A stretch of DNA of 64,000 nucleotides from Metaphire vulgaris (GCA_018105865.1 CM030848.1:14318809-14382808); one strand, 5' to 3'; counted from the stretch's first letter, positions 47,120 to 60,543 are shown. The notes: generated by a model not told the origin, from the sequence alone. Translations and numbers: made by a program.

Positions 47120-48060
47120 AGCCTACTGTAGCACTAGTCCTTGCTTTGTCCAATTACAAACAGGGTATCAATTTTATAATATTTTTGTGCTCTATAAAAC
47201 CTGTAATTCAAAAAAACCAGCTCTCTTAAGTGCCATCTTATCTCTCGATTGATTTTTAGACATTTGACAGAGAATAGATTTCTGAAAGACTTTGTATAGT
47301 GTCGTTTCAAATGGCTCATATATTTTTCGTGGCATTTCGAAAGCTCTAGAAAGACATTGAGACAGAATATATTGACAATTCTAGTACGGTTTGACACAGC
47401 AAAGATGGGGACACAAGAATATGTGGTTTTAATTCATTTCATCACTCTTCTGAATTTTTGCATATCTATAGCCTTCTATAGCCTACTGTAGCACTAGTTT
47501 TTGCATTGTCCAATTTCAAACAGGCCATGTTGGCCCACCCAATATTTGGCTTGTGGCGCCCTCCATGAATATAAGTAAACGTATATATTTTGACCATTTG
47601 ACGAAGAATAGATTTTTAAAAAGACTGTGTATCGTGTTGTTTGAAATGGCTCGCCCTTTTGTGGCATTTCAAACTCCCTAGAATAAAATTGCGACAGAAT
47701 ATATTGACAATTCTAGAACGATTTGACACAATGAAGATGGAAGCAAAAGAAAATGTAGTTTTAATTCGTTTCATCACTCCTCTGAATGTTTGCATATAGC
47801 CAGCTTTAACAATAGTCCTTCCATAGGCTCATCATTTTGTGGCATTTCGAAAACTCTAGAATAAAATTGTGATGGAATATATTGATAATCTTGGAATGGT
47901 TTGACGCATTAAAGATGGGGACACAAGAAAATGTGGTTTTAATTCGTTTCAAACTCCTCTGAATTTTTGCATATCTACTGTATAGTCTACTGTAGCAATA
48001 GTCCTTCCATATACTAATGTCAAACAAAGAATCGATTTCATAATATTTTGTTGTCTTTGC
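47120..48060. repeat. Two or more inverted or diverged copies of the same core repeat
   Basis: Antisense copies of the core at about 47140-47530 and 47580-48060 (ACAGAATATATTGACAATTCTA, split here for length: ACAGAATATATTGACAA then TTCTA; also GATGGGGACACAAGAA). They are separated by GGCGCCCTCCATGAAT of the module seen at 42.8 kb. Confidence 0.6.
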
Positions 48061-48069
48061 AACTGTAGT

Positions 48070-48922
48070 AATCTCCCGCTGTTTATGAGACGCGTCGATA
48101 TTATGGTTCAGTCACCATCACCAACGAAACTCAAAACCAAAAAACATTTACGCTCTTCCATTTATTTGTCGCGCCTGAAAAACACAGGATGTACGATTCT
48201 ACATTAAAGCAATTTTTTAAAATCCAAAAATATTCTGCACGAAACCAATTTCTCAAACCAAACAAGATTTTACATCAAGCCAATTTCACACATAAACTTT
48301 TAGTAAAATTGTTTAAAACGTTAATATTTTCGCGGGCCAAATAAAATCAGCCCGCGGACCAAAAAATTTTCGGGCGACCCAAAAATTCATGTCAATATTT
48401 CACCCAAATTTCTACTTAGCGCCCTCAGACGGCCCGTGATTTTTTGCACAGGGGCCGGCCCGCAGATTCTCTCGGCGGCCCTGACCACAGCTAGTGTCGC
48501 GAGGAATCAAAAGAATAAAACGTAACTGGAAATTCCACGCGATATACGCCAGATTTGCATAACGTCTAAGGCTGCAAATCGCACCAGAGTATAAATCGCC
48601 TCATTTCCTTGGGGAAAGTTGTCGAAATATGAGACAGACACAGACAGAAGAGGAGGGGCAGAAATAGAGACAGAGCTACAAACGGCGAAACATACAGACA
48701 GAAAGAAAGAGAGAAATTGAGAATTGTAGGATTTATGAATAATCAATAATCAATTATTTATCCACAGGGCAGTCCCATCTTTAAACCTTGTTATATTATA
48801 TTATATTATATTATATTACTCAGCGAATACTGTATAAAGACGTTCGATCCAGTTATTTTCCATCTAAGCCTCCGCTATACCTATCAAACACGAGCACAAA
48901 TCCACAACGCAAAATCACCGGG

Positions 48923-48964
<42 letters not shown>

Positions 48965-49493
48965 ATATAGGAAGAAAGACAGACAGAGACAGAGACAGCG
49001 ACAGAGGGTGGGGCAAGGCGGGGTATGTCCGACTTGTTGCACTCATCTTTATTGCATTGGCTGATCATTGATTTTCATCAGACGACTGGAAGAAAAGGAG
49101 AAAGGCGCGTAGCATACGAGGGACAAGACGCCCTCTCGTTTTCCCCCCCGCCCGCCCGCCCCTACCCCAGCACCCCCCCCCCCCACGAGCAACCATACAA
49201 TCGGACGATTAATTAATTAAGCCATTGTCAGGTTTTTGCTTCGAAGGAAGAAAGAAAGAAAACGATTATCTTAGCATCGACGGATGTTCCAACGAAGATT
49301 AGAGACAGACAGGAAGACAGGAAGACAGAATACAGACAGACAGACAGACATAGGGACGGGTGGACAGAAAAGTCTTATCTTCGCGATAAAATAATAACGT
49401 TTTTGATGTCTTGAAAACCAGGCGACTGTAAAAGAAAACGTCACCAACATAATGGCAACTCAGTTTCACAAGAAATCTCTTGTTCCTTAAACC

Positions 49494-49532
<39 letters not shown>

Positions 49533-51730
49533 GTCTCTCTCTCTCTCTCTCTCTCGACTCTGTGTCTCTCTCCGACTCTGTGTCTCTCTGTGCTTCTCTG
49601 TCTCTGTCTTTGTCTGTCTGTCTGGCTGGCTGGCTGTCTCTGTCTCTGTCTTTGTCTCTGTCTCTGTCTCTGTCCCTCTCTCTCTTTCTGCGTCGTCGTT
49701 GAGTGTAATTTATGGATGGCCGTCTCTCACTAACAGGAATTCCTCGCAGTCTTCGTTGTGTCCCATTAATCTGACCGAATGGATGACTAAGCACATTGGG
49801 CCGCCGCCGCCGCAGCAGCAGCAGCAGCCGTACTTCCTTCATTATCGCCCCCCCCAACCCACCTCCATCCCATCCCCGCCCCCTCCATTCCGACCTTTCG
49901 ATAATCCAGCTCTGGACGATTGAACAATCCTCGTTTTAAAAAAGCCTTTAGGGGTCTCAGCCATCACCACCCCTAGCGCCAACAAAGCCCCTCCTATACC
50001 TTGGCACCACCCTATAGGCAAACGCCACTCGCCTTATCATGTATTTCCGACTACGAATTTTATCGTCACCAGATGGCGGGCGACGTTTGAGTTTTTGCGT
50101 TTAAGTTTAAAAATTGAAAATTTATTAGGGTCATTGTGTGGCGACCGGAGTGCATTGACTCTGACTGCTTAGTCGTTGAGTACGCTGCTGTATTTTACGC
50201 AGGGCTATTTTTACACACCCCCCCTAACATCCCAGAACACCCCCAATTTGAGGTCGACACCCCCTCCCCCAATTTGGTAATGTGACAATGGTATGCATAC
50301 AAAATGCATACTAATTAGCTCCTGACACCCCCCCCCACCAATTTGAGGTCGACAACCCCCAAATTCACAATCCTGGAAATATCCCTGATTTTACGTAAAG
50401 GAAATTCTGCGCTATTCCCGTAGGTCAATTCAAAGCTATTGGCGGCGAAATTACTGACTATCTATTTGTTACAGTTGCATGTTTTCGTCTATACATAGAC
50501 AGACAAACAAACAGACAGCAGGCAGGCAGGCAGACAGACACAAACACAGTGGGGAGAGGGGATGCGAGGGGAGAGAGATGGAGAGAAGGGGTGATGGAGA
50601 AGAGAACGGGAGAGAAAGATATATATATATATATATATTTATAAAAATGACGGGGGAGAGAGATTTTGAGAGCATTTTATGAGAGAGAGAGATTTTTGCG
50701 CAATGCAGAGCATTTTATGACGGGGAGACAGACAGACAGACGCAAATGAGCATTTTGCGCACATTGTCCTTAAGAGAGACAGAGACAGAGAGAAGGAAAC
50801 TTGATAGTCAACGGTAATGAGCAGTGGAACGGTGGGTAGAGAATGTTTGCTGGGGTGACGAGAGCAACAGGCACATTTTTTGTTGCCGTTTTTTTGGTTG
50901 ATTTTCTTGCGCAGATGTTGTTGCTGCGTCTGAATATGATTCGTCGTCGACTGTTCTGTTACTTATGTTCAAGACAGATGCACAAGTGTGAATTGATGGA
51001 TCTCTCTCTCTCTCTCTCTTTGTTCTCTCTCTCTCTCTCTCTCTAATTTGTTACCGCCACCCAAATAGCCGCCGCAGCTCGTCATTTTTCGGGGGAAGAG
51101 GATATTTTAGACGGTTGGTGGAGAGAGTGGGGTGATGGGGTGAGGGGCTGGAGGTTAGTCGACGCCATCATTAATCATTTGTCATCGTTTTTCCCCCGTA
51201 GTAATCCTTGGAGAGACAGATTTTTAAAAGAGGGCCTCTGTCTGTCTGTCTGTCTGGCAATGTTTCATCAATTCCACAAAACAACCTGGACGAATTCAGC
51301 ATCATCATCATTAGCATCATCATCATCGTCGTCGTCGTCGTAATCATCATCGTCATCGCCTTCAGCAGCAGCAGCAGCTGATGTGAGATCGCATCAGTTT
51401 GCGAATGCGAAGAGCATCTCTCCCGTCCTTTAAATCATCGTTGTCCAGTTTCCATTAGCTGGCTTTTTAGGCGTTTTGCCGAGCCTGGCTGATGGGCACC
51501 GGCTCAGAGCACAGTGCAGGGAGGGACGTTGGGGGGGCAGGGAGGGAGGGGTGTTTAGGGGCCCTACCTACACGCAATCTTCCGTCATCTTGAGACTCGC
51601 TGCTCCCTTCTGTCACCGGAGAGAAACGGTCGGAGGCAAAACACCCAGCGGTTTAAAGCACCATGGCCCACTAAAGCCAAATTCTATCACATGTATATTA
51701 CCTACTTCTGTACATATATACAGTACAGAT

Positions 51731-51778
<48 letters not shown>

Positions 51779-51793
51779 GAGAGAGAGATAAAG

Positions 51794-51824
<31 letters not shown>

Positions 51825-52800
51825 AAGACAGACGGACATACAAACAGACAGACGCATTTGTATATACATGCACATATACATATATTTCTGTATTTATATG
51901 TATATATATACACATATATACATATATATACGTATATTCTGTGGAGAGGCTGGTGCTGATGGAGATTGAGATATAGTCTGGTGCCCTGCGTCTCGTTGTG
52001 GGAGCGAGAATCCAGACAATTTCTCCCAGTCGTTTCCAATGAATATTGAATGATTAGATGGAAAAATGATCGACTGAGCAAACGAACGAACGAAAGAATT
52101 AACGCACGAGCATCGTCGGTGGTGACGGTGGCAGTTATGATGATGATGATGATGATGATGACGATGACGATGCGCAGTAAAAGTTTGTGGAGGAAATACG
52201 ATATGGACTGATGTTTGGATAGCAATAGAATATGTTTGGACAGGAATAGAAGAATCTGTTTATCTGTTTGCTTTAAAGATTTTGAGAGTGACAGAGACCA
52301 TTTTCGTCCACGTAGGCCCACAGTACCACAGTACCACAGTACCACAGTACCAGTACGTAGGCCCTATGCTTTTTGAGTTTTTTTATATGTAAAACGATTT
52401 GTAAAAACAGTAAAATGTAAGCAAAATCCTATGAAATGTTTTGTTAAAGCTTTCCGTATTTACGGCAGTACCATCGGTTGGCGATGGCGATGGCGAGGAC
52501 GGTACGGGCACGACGTCCGCCGGTACTGCACCAGTGCACCGGTGCTCCGGTGTAGGGGTGGGTCGATTAATCGAAATCGTAATCGAAATCGCGATTTTTG
52601 AAAAAATCGTAATCGAAATCGACACGATTATTAAATAAATCGAAATAATCGATAATCGTCGAAAAAAAATAATCGAAATCGCGATTATTTTTCGATTATT
52701 CATTAAGTGATATTATCAATTTTTCCGATTCAAAGAAAGATCAATCCTCGTTGATTATAAGATTTTTTGAAAATGGATTCAACCGCGTCTAAAGACAGGT
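48070..52800. other. No gene seen; microsatellites and scattered repeats
   Basis: (GA)n at 48928-48961, TCTG/TC arrays at 49493-49690, one hAT-like MITE (50200-50387), (TA)n at 51735-51777, a GAT tract at 52138-52165, an AATCGAAATCG-rich patch at 52560-52690 echoed at 54215-54330. An ORF starting at 50843 has a hydrophobic start but no other support. Confidence 0.5.
50200..50387 (-). mobile_element. hAT-like MITE (CAGGG-TATTT ends), exact 8-bp TSD
   Basis: Ends CAGGGCTATTTTTA and TGGAAATATCCCTG; ATTTTACG at 50192-50199 and 50388-50395. Other copies: 42611-42789 and 62663-62867. Confidence 0.85.
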
Positions 52801-52839
52801 ACCATCTTTTTGGGTTTGTCAGCTTTCGATCGGTGTGTC

Positions 52840-53110
52840 AGGTGGGTTTAATGTCTGCTCTCGCTCAACTTGCCACCCTGGTTTTATCAACTTTGGAATT
52901 ACTCATCTCTGACAGACGGTTCAGTTCACTTGGGAGATGTCAGCTCCTGCAGGAGACGTCGACGAAACGGTCATCAGGGTCAGTTCTAGCCCCACGTTAT
53001 TCAATTTGCAGGCCATAGGCCTACAAACGACTTAGGCCTACCTGATACCATCAGTAGGAAGTCGTCATACGCTGACGATATAGGTCTTGCCACCCAGGCT
53101 TGATCCAGCA
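52840..53110 (+). mobile_element. LINE reverse transcriptase fragment with YADD box
   Basis: Translation gives LLISDRRF, then GSVLAP, then KSSYADDIGLATQA in a shifted frame. LISDRRF, QGSVLAP and F/YADD are successive RT motifs of jockey/RTE-like elements. It is short, frameshifted and inactive. A MITE-like segment follows at about 53130. Confidence 0.75.
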
Positions 53111-54620
53111 GGAGATTGAAGACCGGTTATTTATAGGATTGTGAATTGGGGTGGGGTGTCTTTAAATCTGGGTTGTCGAAGTTTGGATGAAAAAGGATGA
53201 CAAGCAAAAAAACGTTATAGAGACTCACAAAAAGTCTGACGGCAAAAAAGTCATCCGAGGATAGGGTTGTGGGGTCTATTTCTCCATTTTGGGGGCAGGC
53301 CTCTTCAGAGGCTGAAGGAGGTCCAGGCCAGTTGCAATTTTGAGTCATCTTGAGACTCCCAACAATTAAAATTTTGACACCGGAAAAAGGTAATCACCAA
53401 TTTTGAGGACACCCAGAATACGGTCTAACTTTCCCAAAATCCCAAAATTATCAACAGCAAAAAGGTCATCACCAGATTTTGAGGCCCCTTCTAGTAGTAG
53501 CTATCTAGCTTTCTAGCTCTCCCAGAATTCTAGACAATGAAACAAAGATAGGCCCTCAAAATGATGGAGGCCCAGGCCGAATGGCCATCCTAGCCCCCTC
53601 TGAATGGGCCTGTTTGGGGGTGTTCAGGGCTAACAGACAGAGAGATCGACTCCACTGGCTCCGTGTTCCACAGCGCATTGTCTACAAGCGTTGTTGGCTT
53701 ACGTTTATTTCGATCCACTCTGTCCTGATTATCTAACTGTATTTGTACGGAGATCGACTGTGATTGAGATGGAGATCGGTTCTCAGGTCCAGTCGGAGAG
53801 TCTCAGTTGTTGGTCCCTCCCCCGTCCAAGACCCAATTTGGGAAAGATCATTCGCCAATGAATATTGAATGAACTCTCTTCCAAAAATGACTGGAGCAGT
53901 CTCAGCTGGAACGAACGAGAAATTTGAAGACACATTTATTTAATATTGGATATGAACTGTGTTAAGCGCTCTTGTTGACGATGGCCGATGACGATGCGCT
54001 AGTAAAAAGTCAATAAATAAATAAATCAATCAATCATGTTTGCATTCTGTATGATATATGTTTGGACAAAATAGAAGAATCTGTTTATCTGTCAAATTTA
54101 AAGATTTTGAGGTTGTTAGTGAGAATATTCGTTGAAGACCAACTGAACATCGATACACAGAGGATCGCCGAATACTGTAAAATATGGCGGGAAAGTTTTT
54201 TTCATATGTAAAATAATCGTAAAATCGTAAAATCGCGATTATTTAAAAACCGTAATCGTAATCGAAATCGTAATCGTGAAAAATAAGTAAAATAATGGCG
54301 ATCGTAATCGGAAAAAATAATCGTAATCGGACCCAGCTCTACTCCGGTGCACCGGTGCAGTACCGCAGCCAGCCGACTGTGTGACCAGAATTAGATTGTC
54401 ACGTGTCGCGTCGAGATGGGCGCTTGGTTGAATAATTAAGGCGAAGCTGCTGCTGCTGCTGCTGCTGCTGCTGCAGTCGACAAGGTGGCTTCGGTCTTTC
54501 CGTCTTCGTTGCCAGCCTCTTTCCCCTCCCTCTGCTCCTCCCATTCCCAGATACTCGGAAAATAAATGGGTCGACCCAATTTTTCGCAAATCGCTGTTTA
54601 TTAGAAATGGTTTTTATACG

Positions 54621-54667
<47 letters not shown>

Positions 54668-55085
54668 CGCACAAGAAATGAAATATACACATCCGCTTAT
54701 TATTATTTAAGACTCTCGGTTGTACTGCTCTCTCTCTCTCTCTCTCGCTGTGTGTTCGCGTGGCTTGATATTTTTTTTACTAATCTACAGTGGAAAGGGT
54801 CGACGTTAGGGCAGGCGCATGTGCTTCTCTCAAGACGAAGCATTATGTGCTTGATGATGATGATGACGACGATGATGATGATGATGATGACGATGATGAT
54901 GATGACGGCGCCGAAACGGTTTAGAAAATCGTTATCCACAATTCCAACTCGATGGCCCGGTGTCGCATATACCATGTCTACCCCCGCCCCCATCCCATCT
55001 CCCCATCCCTCACCCCACACACACCCCGCACTCCCCTTGCCTCAGACCCTTCTCGCCTCCTCTTCCGTGCTCTCAAAGTCTTCTG

Positions 55086-55165
<80 letters not shown>

Positions 55166-55389
55166 TGACTCTCGTCTGCTCGATCTTCTGAGGCATGGTC
55201 ACGTGATCCGGTCTTTTTTCGAGTTAAGTTTGGATATTTTTCAGTTAATATTATTTTTGACGGACGGATCGTTTTCTGTTTCGATCCTGTAAATAAGTAT
55301 GCAAGGCAAATAAATAAGTAAGCAAGCGAATGAGTTAGTAAGCGAGGTAAGCAAGTAAGTAATCACTAATCAAGCAAGTAAGTAGAATC

Positions 55390-55587
55390 GCCTGAATTTA
55401 AAGTCGGTTCATTCATTCATGGACAATAATTATTTTCGGCAACAGGGCTGAGAGCTTTGACATCTCAACAACAACTATACCACAACCTAAACAGATGCGT
55501 CTTTAGGCTCTTGATGAAGTGCTCAGCAGTGGCAGCAATGTTGACGTCATCGGGAAGAGAGTGCCACCAGATAGGATTACCCCGAGT
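55390..55587 (-). mobile_element. LINE RT C-terminus, interrupted by a MITE
   Basis: On - it reads HSLPDDVNIAATAEHF, then SLKTHLFRLW, the familiar end of CR1-type RTs. The 3' side runs into an AAGT-rich tail at 55300-55390. A CAGTGGCGGCTC element abuts its 5' side at 55588. Confidence 0.65.
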
Positions 55588-55786
55588 CAGTGGCGGCTCC
55601 AGGATTTGGCAAGTGCGGGGGGGTTGTTGGGGTGGCAACTTCTAATCATGGGAGGAGGCAACCATTTGTTGTTAGGTATGTTGTATTAAGTATTGGGTCC
55701 CAACAGAGGGGCCACTGGGCAGGCATTCAAGGGGCAGGCACTCAATAGGGGCACGGGCCCCGGGTGCCCCTGTGGAGCCGCCACTG
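55588..55786 (+). mobile_element. hAT-like MITE, CAGTGGCGGCTC family
   Basis: Complete ends CAGTGGCGGCTCCAGG and TGTGGAGCCGCCACTG. Flanks CCCCGAGT and CACCCAGC no longer match. Inserted into a LINE remnant. Confidence 0.8.
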
Positions 55787-55789
55787 CAC

Positions 55790-56589
55790 CCAGCCATGTC
55801 ATACTACACACTAACGCCATGCATTGACTGTACGAGAACGAGGGACATCAATTAAATGAAAGTCCTGTCGAATATCTTGGGAATGACTAGTAGGGTGATC
55901 GAGGGAAGAGTCGCGTATTAAGATATCTGATTCATTATACAACAGGTCTTATAGGACATCAAAAACAAGTTTTATAAATAAATCGCTGTGTGAGAGAAGC
56001 CAATTGAAGGCCTGTTGAATAGAGGGTTTATTGGGCCTTGATATCGCAAAATCTAATCGATTTAAAGAAATTTTCAGACAAAATTCACATTTTCCTCTTG
56101 TTCCTTCTTCATTGCTTTAATATTTGGAGGAATTAATCAATAATGTCATTCTCAATTTCGATCTACAGGGTTCGAAATAGATCACTTCCCAGCCATTTCA
56201 TACTACACACTAACGCCATGCATTGACTGTACGAGAACGAGGACATCAACTAAATGAAAGTCCTGTCGAATATCTTGCGGAGTGACTAGTAGGGCGATCG
56301 AGGGAAGATCCGCGTATTAAGATATCTGGTTCATTATAGGCCTACAACTGGTTTTATAGATATCGAATACAAGTTTTATCATTAATTCGCTGTGTGAGAG
56401 AAGGCAATTGAACGCCTGTTGAATAGAAGGTATATAGGCCTTAGATATGTAAAAATCTAATCGATTTGAAGAAATTCTCCGACAAAATCCACATTTTCCT
56501 CTTGTTCCATCTTCATTGCTTTAAACTCTGCAAAAATAGTCAATAATATCATTCTCAATTTTGATCTACACTGTTCGAAATCGAGCACA
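55790..56589. repeat. Tandem duplication of an about 400-bp interspersed repeat
   Basis: Two diverged copies (about 55791-56189 and 56190-56589) each start near CAGCCAT, then TCATACTACACACTAAC, and end near TTCGAAAT. A partial third copy lies in the opposite orientation at 10340-10571 in stomatin intron 1. On the strand of the 10.4 kb copy a short frame CRSKLR, then EQEENV, is preserved, hinting at a LINE origin. Confidence 0.65.
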
Positions 56590-56735
56590 CCCAGGCCCGA
56601 GTGAAGGATCTCTCTCCAAACTCTTAGCAGTCTTGGACGGAGGAGGAACATAAAAGTTTAAGCCCACGATTCCAGAGGAGCGACGACCTCGTTCATCGAA
56701 TGACGGACGAGGAACTAACGATCAGATATTATATC

Positions 56736-56846
<111 letters not shown>

Positions 56847-57125
56847 TCTGGTGTTAGGCCGACTTTGAAATTTTATCCGGAAAATGTCTCGGAATGGCTG
56901 ATGTATAACAATCGGCATAGGACTGAGTCCATTGAATTGAGTTGATGGATGACGAAATGGAGTGTCATTTGCTTCCATTGTCTGCTTGATTGATGTATTG
57001 ATATATTCTGCATGTTTTACATATTACTCTTTCGCGTTATTCTGAGTATTCTGTACACTAAACAGAAGAATTACAGTAGGATGATGAGCTGCAGGAGTAA
57101 AGCTGCCTGCTTCCAAAAATTTATT

Positions 57126-57169
<44 letters not shown>

Positions 57170-58133
57170 CAAGTAAGGAGAAATTCATTCACAATGATTT
57201 TCGCTATTTGCGCAGTTTTATTTGAAACTTAGAACTGTGTATTTTTAGGAGAAAATTAGCGATAGTATGCTTATCGTTGACAGTACATTTTCTTCATGCA
57301 TAAAAATTTGACGTAGTCTTGAAGCTAAGCACTTGAACACATTGTTATCGATAAAATAGGGGAGATGATGCCGGTCTATAGGCCTATTTCTAAAATTTTG
57401 TTTAAAATCAAATTTTGGGGACCATATAGAAATGTTCATAAGTCTAAGGGCCCTCAAGTTGAGGTAATCGCGAATTTGAACAGTGTTCTGATACTTGTTC
57501 TTGTTCCAGTTATTGTTCTTGCTCTACTTGTTCTTGTTTTTCTTGTCCTTGTTCTTCTTGTTTTTGTTCTTCTAGTTGTTGTTGTTTTTGAACAGTGTTC
57601 TGATACTTGTTCTTATTCCTGTTCTTGTTCTTCCTGTTCTTGTTTCACCTGTTCTCGTTCTTGTTCTTGTTCTTCTTCTTGCGCTATCTATGGTACTGAG
57701 ATCGCAGGCCATAATTATTATTATGGCTTTTAAAACGTCATTTTTTGCTGTAGAAATATTTTATTTTATAATTTACATGCATCCAGGTTTTATCTTTCGT
57801 CAGCAAATTCTATCTGCGATGAAATAGCACCTATGACCGATCTCGTGACGGTCGTCATCGTCATCGTCATCGCCGGAATGTCACCGTGACACCGCATGAC
57901 GTCGACGGCGTCAAGCCGCGCGGCTGATTTATCGCAGATAATAATTAAACGAGGCACCGTGACCTCTGAACTCTGGCGCTATATCATTCCATTGCAATCG
58001 GTTCGAACGGGAGGCGCTCAATCAATAAAAGACGATGGTGGCGCCCTCTGTCTGCCTGCCGACGACGAATCCGCCATAAAATAGACGGAAACACGTGACT
58101 TCGACACGTGACCACGACTTGTCGAATGCCAAT

Positions 58134-58212
58134 ATGGAACAGGAAGCGATCGGTTTAAAATGCCACATCCTTAAATCCAGCGCATTGCCAGCTCGCATTG
58201 CTGCAATGAAGG
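58134..58212 (+). CDS. Candidate first exon (26 codons, phase 1 donor)
   Basis: ATG at 58134 opens MEQEAIGLKCHILKSSALP and runs to a donor AAGG|GTAAAG in phase 1, which would fit the discoidin exon at 58863. Upstream DNA is CpG-rich with two CACGTG hexamers (58092-58097, 58105-58110), as in a promoter. There is no signal peptide, which argues against a secreted or receptor protein using this start. It may belong to another transcript or be chance. Confidence 0.22.
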
Positions 58213-58339
58213 GTAAAGGTCTGAATTAATATGGTTCGAAGAACCTGGAGAGTTAACACACATTAATTTTTGTCTCCGGACAATTTTTTTCTCATAAGAC
58301 CTTGGAATGAAGTACCGAGGGCCTTAAAAAATTTAAAAA

Positions 58340-58440
58340 AATAATATATATATATATATAGGGTAGAGGTCATATATATATATATTTATATATATAGGTA
58401 GGTCATATATATATATATTTATATAAATAGGGTAGAGGTC

Positions 58441-58471
<31 letters not shown>

Positions 58472-58551
58472 GGGTAGAGGTATATATATATTTATATATA
58501 TAGGGTAGAGGTCATATATATATATATATATTTATATATATAGGGTAGAGG

Positions 58552-58586
<35 letters not shown>

Positions 58587-58590
58587 TTTA
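58340..58590. repeat. Tandem array of TA tracts separated by AGGGTAGAGGTC
   Basis: Five or six units of 35-60 bp, each a (TA)n tract with one TTTATA step and the spacer AGGGTAGAGGT(C/T). Confidence 0.85.
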
Positions 58591-58862
58591 TTTGTTGTAT
58601 TTGTTTTATTTATTTTTATTCATAATTTAATTTTCGCCATACTGAATGTTGTCTATAACAGTTAACCATTGTTCAAGCATTCGTCTCTACATCTCCAATA
58701 AGAGAGCCAATCACCTCGCCTCGGAAAATCTGCACTCCCCCCCCGCTAAAAATTCGTTCCGACGTGCCTGAAAAGCGACGCTGAATACCTCGGATACAAT
58801 AGCATACGCTGATACACTGTACAGGCTGTACACTTGCTGTGTACCTTTTTGTTTGTACACAG

Positions 58863-58965
58863 CCACCTGTCGTACTATGCTTGGGATGCAGAATGGCGCT
58901 ATACCGGACGCCGCGCTATCGGCGAGCTCGTCAAGAGAGGAAGACCTTGGACCACAACGAGCAAG
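58863..58965 (+). CDS. Exon opening a discoidin (F5/8 type C) domain, DDR-like
   Basis: Read in phase 1 it gives TCRTMLGMQNGAIPDAAL, then SASSS and DLGPQRAR. This matches the start of discoidin domains of discoidin domain receptors: a first Cys-Arg, LGMQ, GAIPD and SASSS, then GPQxAR. The acceptor is TTTGTACACAG and the donor AAG|GTAGGT. Phase 1 entry is usual for extracellular modules. The domain binds collagen in DDR kinases and other ligands elsewhere. The kinase or other domains would lie beyond the window, so this may instead be another F5/8C protein. The first exon with the signal peptide is not settled (see 46720-46785 and 58134-58212). Confidence 0.62.
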
Positions 58966-59346
58966 GTAGGTCACCTGTGTGTGTATGTGATTCGGTTTAC
59001 CTGTAACACCTGGGCTAAGTTCGGTCTGACCTATACAGACGAAAACCTTCGTATCACTAAAAAAATTCACCTATCTCTTTTTTGTGCCCGTAAGTTGCTC
59101 TTCAGTTAATTAGCTAAGAACGGAGGTATTCGAATGACGACGCCCCGCGGGTCTGATCCGGCCCGCCAAGGGCTGTGAAATGGCCCGCGAATATACCTTC
59201 TTTCTAATGCACGCGAAACACTTCTAAATGCCCGCTTTCTGCTACTGCATTGAACTGCATTTTAAAACTGAAACGTTTTTGTATCTGACCATCGGGTATA
59301 ACAGTCAAAAATGTGGTCCTTCGTGAAATTTAGTCGAATAGCACTG

Positions 59347-59390
<44 letters not shown>

Positions 59391-60096
59391 AAAGAGAAAA
59401 ATACAATATTAATCCCATGGTCGTAATCCTGCCATTAGTATTGGGGATAGAACATTTTTAAAAAGTATACTACCCAGTACCCACCCAGAAAATCTATATT
59501 GACAGTGGCGTAACGTGGGTGGGGGGCGAGGAGGGCAATTAGCAGAAAGTCCCCCCCGGGCCCCGGAAGAAGGGGGGCCCCGAAGAGTGGTTGCAACTTA
59601 CTGAGCAATGATTTATTTTTACATTTTACTACTATTTCAATATTACTGCTACAAAGTGAGTAATTATTGAACTAGAGAGTAAACCTTATGTTTAGAACGG
59701 TGTAATCTACATGTATGTTAGCCTATAGGGGCCCCCATATCCCCTACAGGGGCCCCCACATCAAGGATGCCTCCTGGACTCCCAGAAAGACACACTACGC
59801 CACTGTTACCAGGGCACCAATAATTTTCACGGGACGGGGTGGGGTGTACATGGCACAAGGGTGGCGGGGGCGGGGGGCGGGAGGAGGGTGACCCGCAGCA
59901 ACCCCACACTGCGGTGACAGACGCCGGGAGGGGAGATCGTTTCATATTGGAAGCTTTTATCGTCGTAAAATGACGATAGATGTTTCGCAGAACTTGCGCA
60001 GCAGAAGTTACCGCTGTTCGGCGATAGCATGATGACATAAATAAGAGCGCACCATAAAAATTCGATTTGTGACGCGCCTTTGGGAGAGTTCCTGTG

Positions 60097-60146
<50 letters not shown>

Positions 60147-60159
60147 CATATGTTTACTA

Positions 60160-60540
60160 CAAGGAACCCAGTTACCTTCTTTCAAAACTTTCTGTACAAG
60201 CAAACAAATACTCGACCAGATCCGCGTCTGCAATAGTTTCTCTCCATCCCCATACTCGGACAGTTCTTGGTTCTCGTGCTTTCTCAGTGGCTGCACAAAA
60301 CTCTGGAACTCATTGCCTCAGCATGTTCGCATTGCAAATTCTTTACAAATTTTTAGAGCAAGATTAAAAACCCATCTTTTTGACCGGGCTTATCCACCGT
60401 AGACTGTCACCCGTTTGTCCGGCCGGATACCCTGGATTTGACCTGGATCTTTAGTGATTTGGATTTGGTGTGCCATCGGTTGATGCTTCTGTGCATTATG
60501 AAAGTGGCGCTATAGAAGTTTAAGATTAGATTAGAGATTA
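60160..60540 (+). mobile_element. CR1/L2-like LINE 3' end with 3' UTR
   Basis: Reads GSRAFSVAA in one frame, then KLWNSLPQHVRIANSLQIF and RLKTHLFDRAYPP in the next. This is the standard C-terminus of CR1/L2-type RTs, with one frameshift. The 3' UTR contains the tail also found alone elsewhere: TGGATTTGACCTGGATCTT, then GCCATCGGTTGATG, then GGCGCTATAGAAG. Confidence 0.8.
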
Positions 60541-60543
60541 GAT

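Noticed and set aside
50843..51046. Hydrophobic ORF resembling a signal peptide
   Set aside because: No in-phase donor joining it to the discoidin exon and it runs into a CT array.
51476..52345. ORFs of 166 and 215 codons on opposite strands
   Set aside because: Dominated by TA and GACA microsatellite translation; no domain or splice support.
57365..57733. 122-codon ORF of Leu/Val and Cys/Ser
   Set aside because: Comes from the imperfect TTCTTG array; no conserved motif.
58711..59070. 119-codon antisense ORF over the discoidin exon
   Set aside because: No family match, and the opposite strand has a well-formed exon with discoidin motifs.
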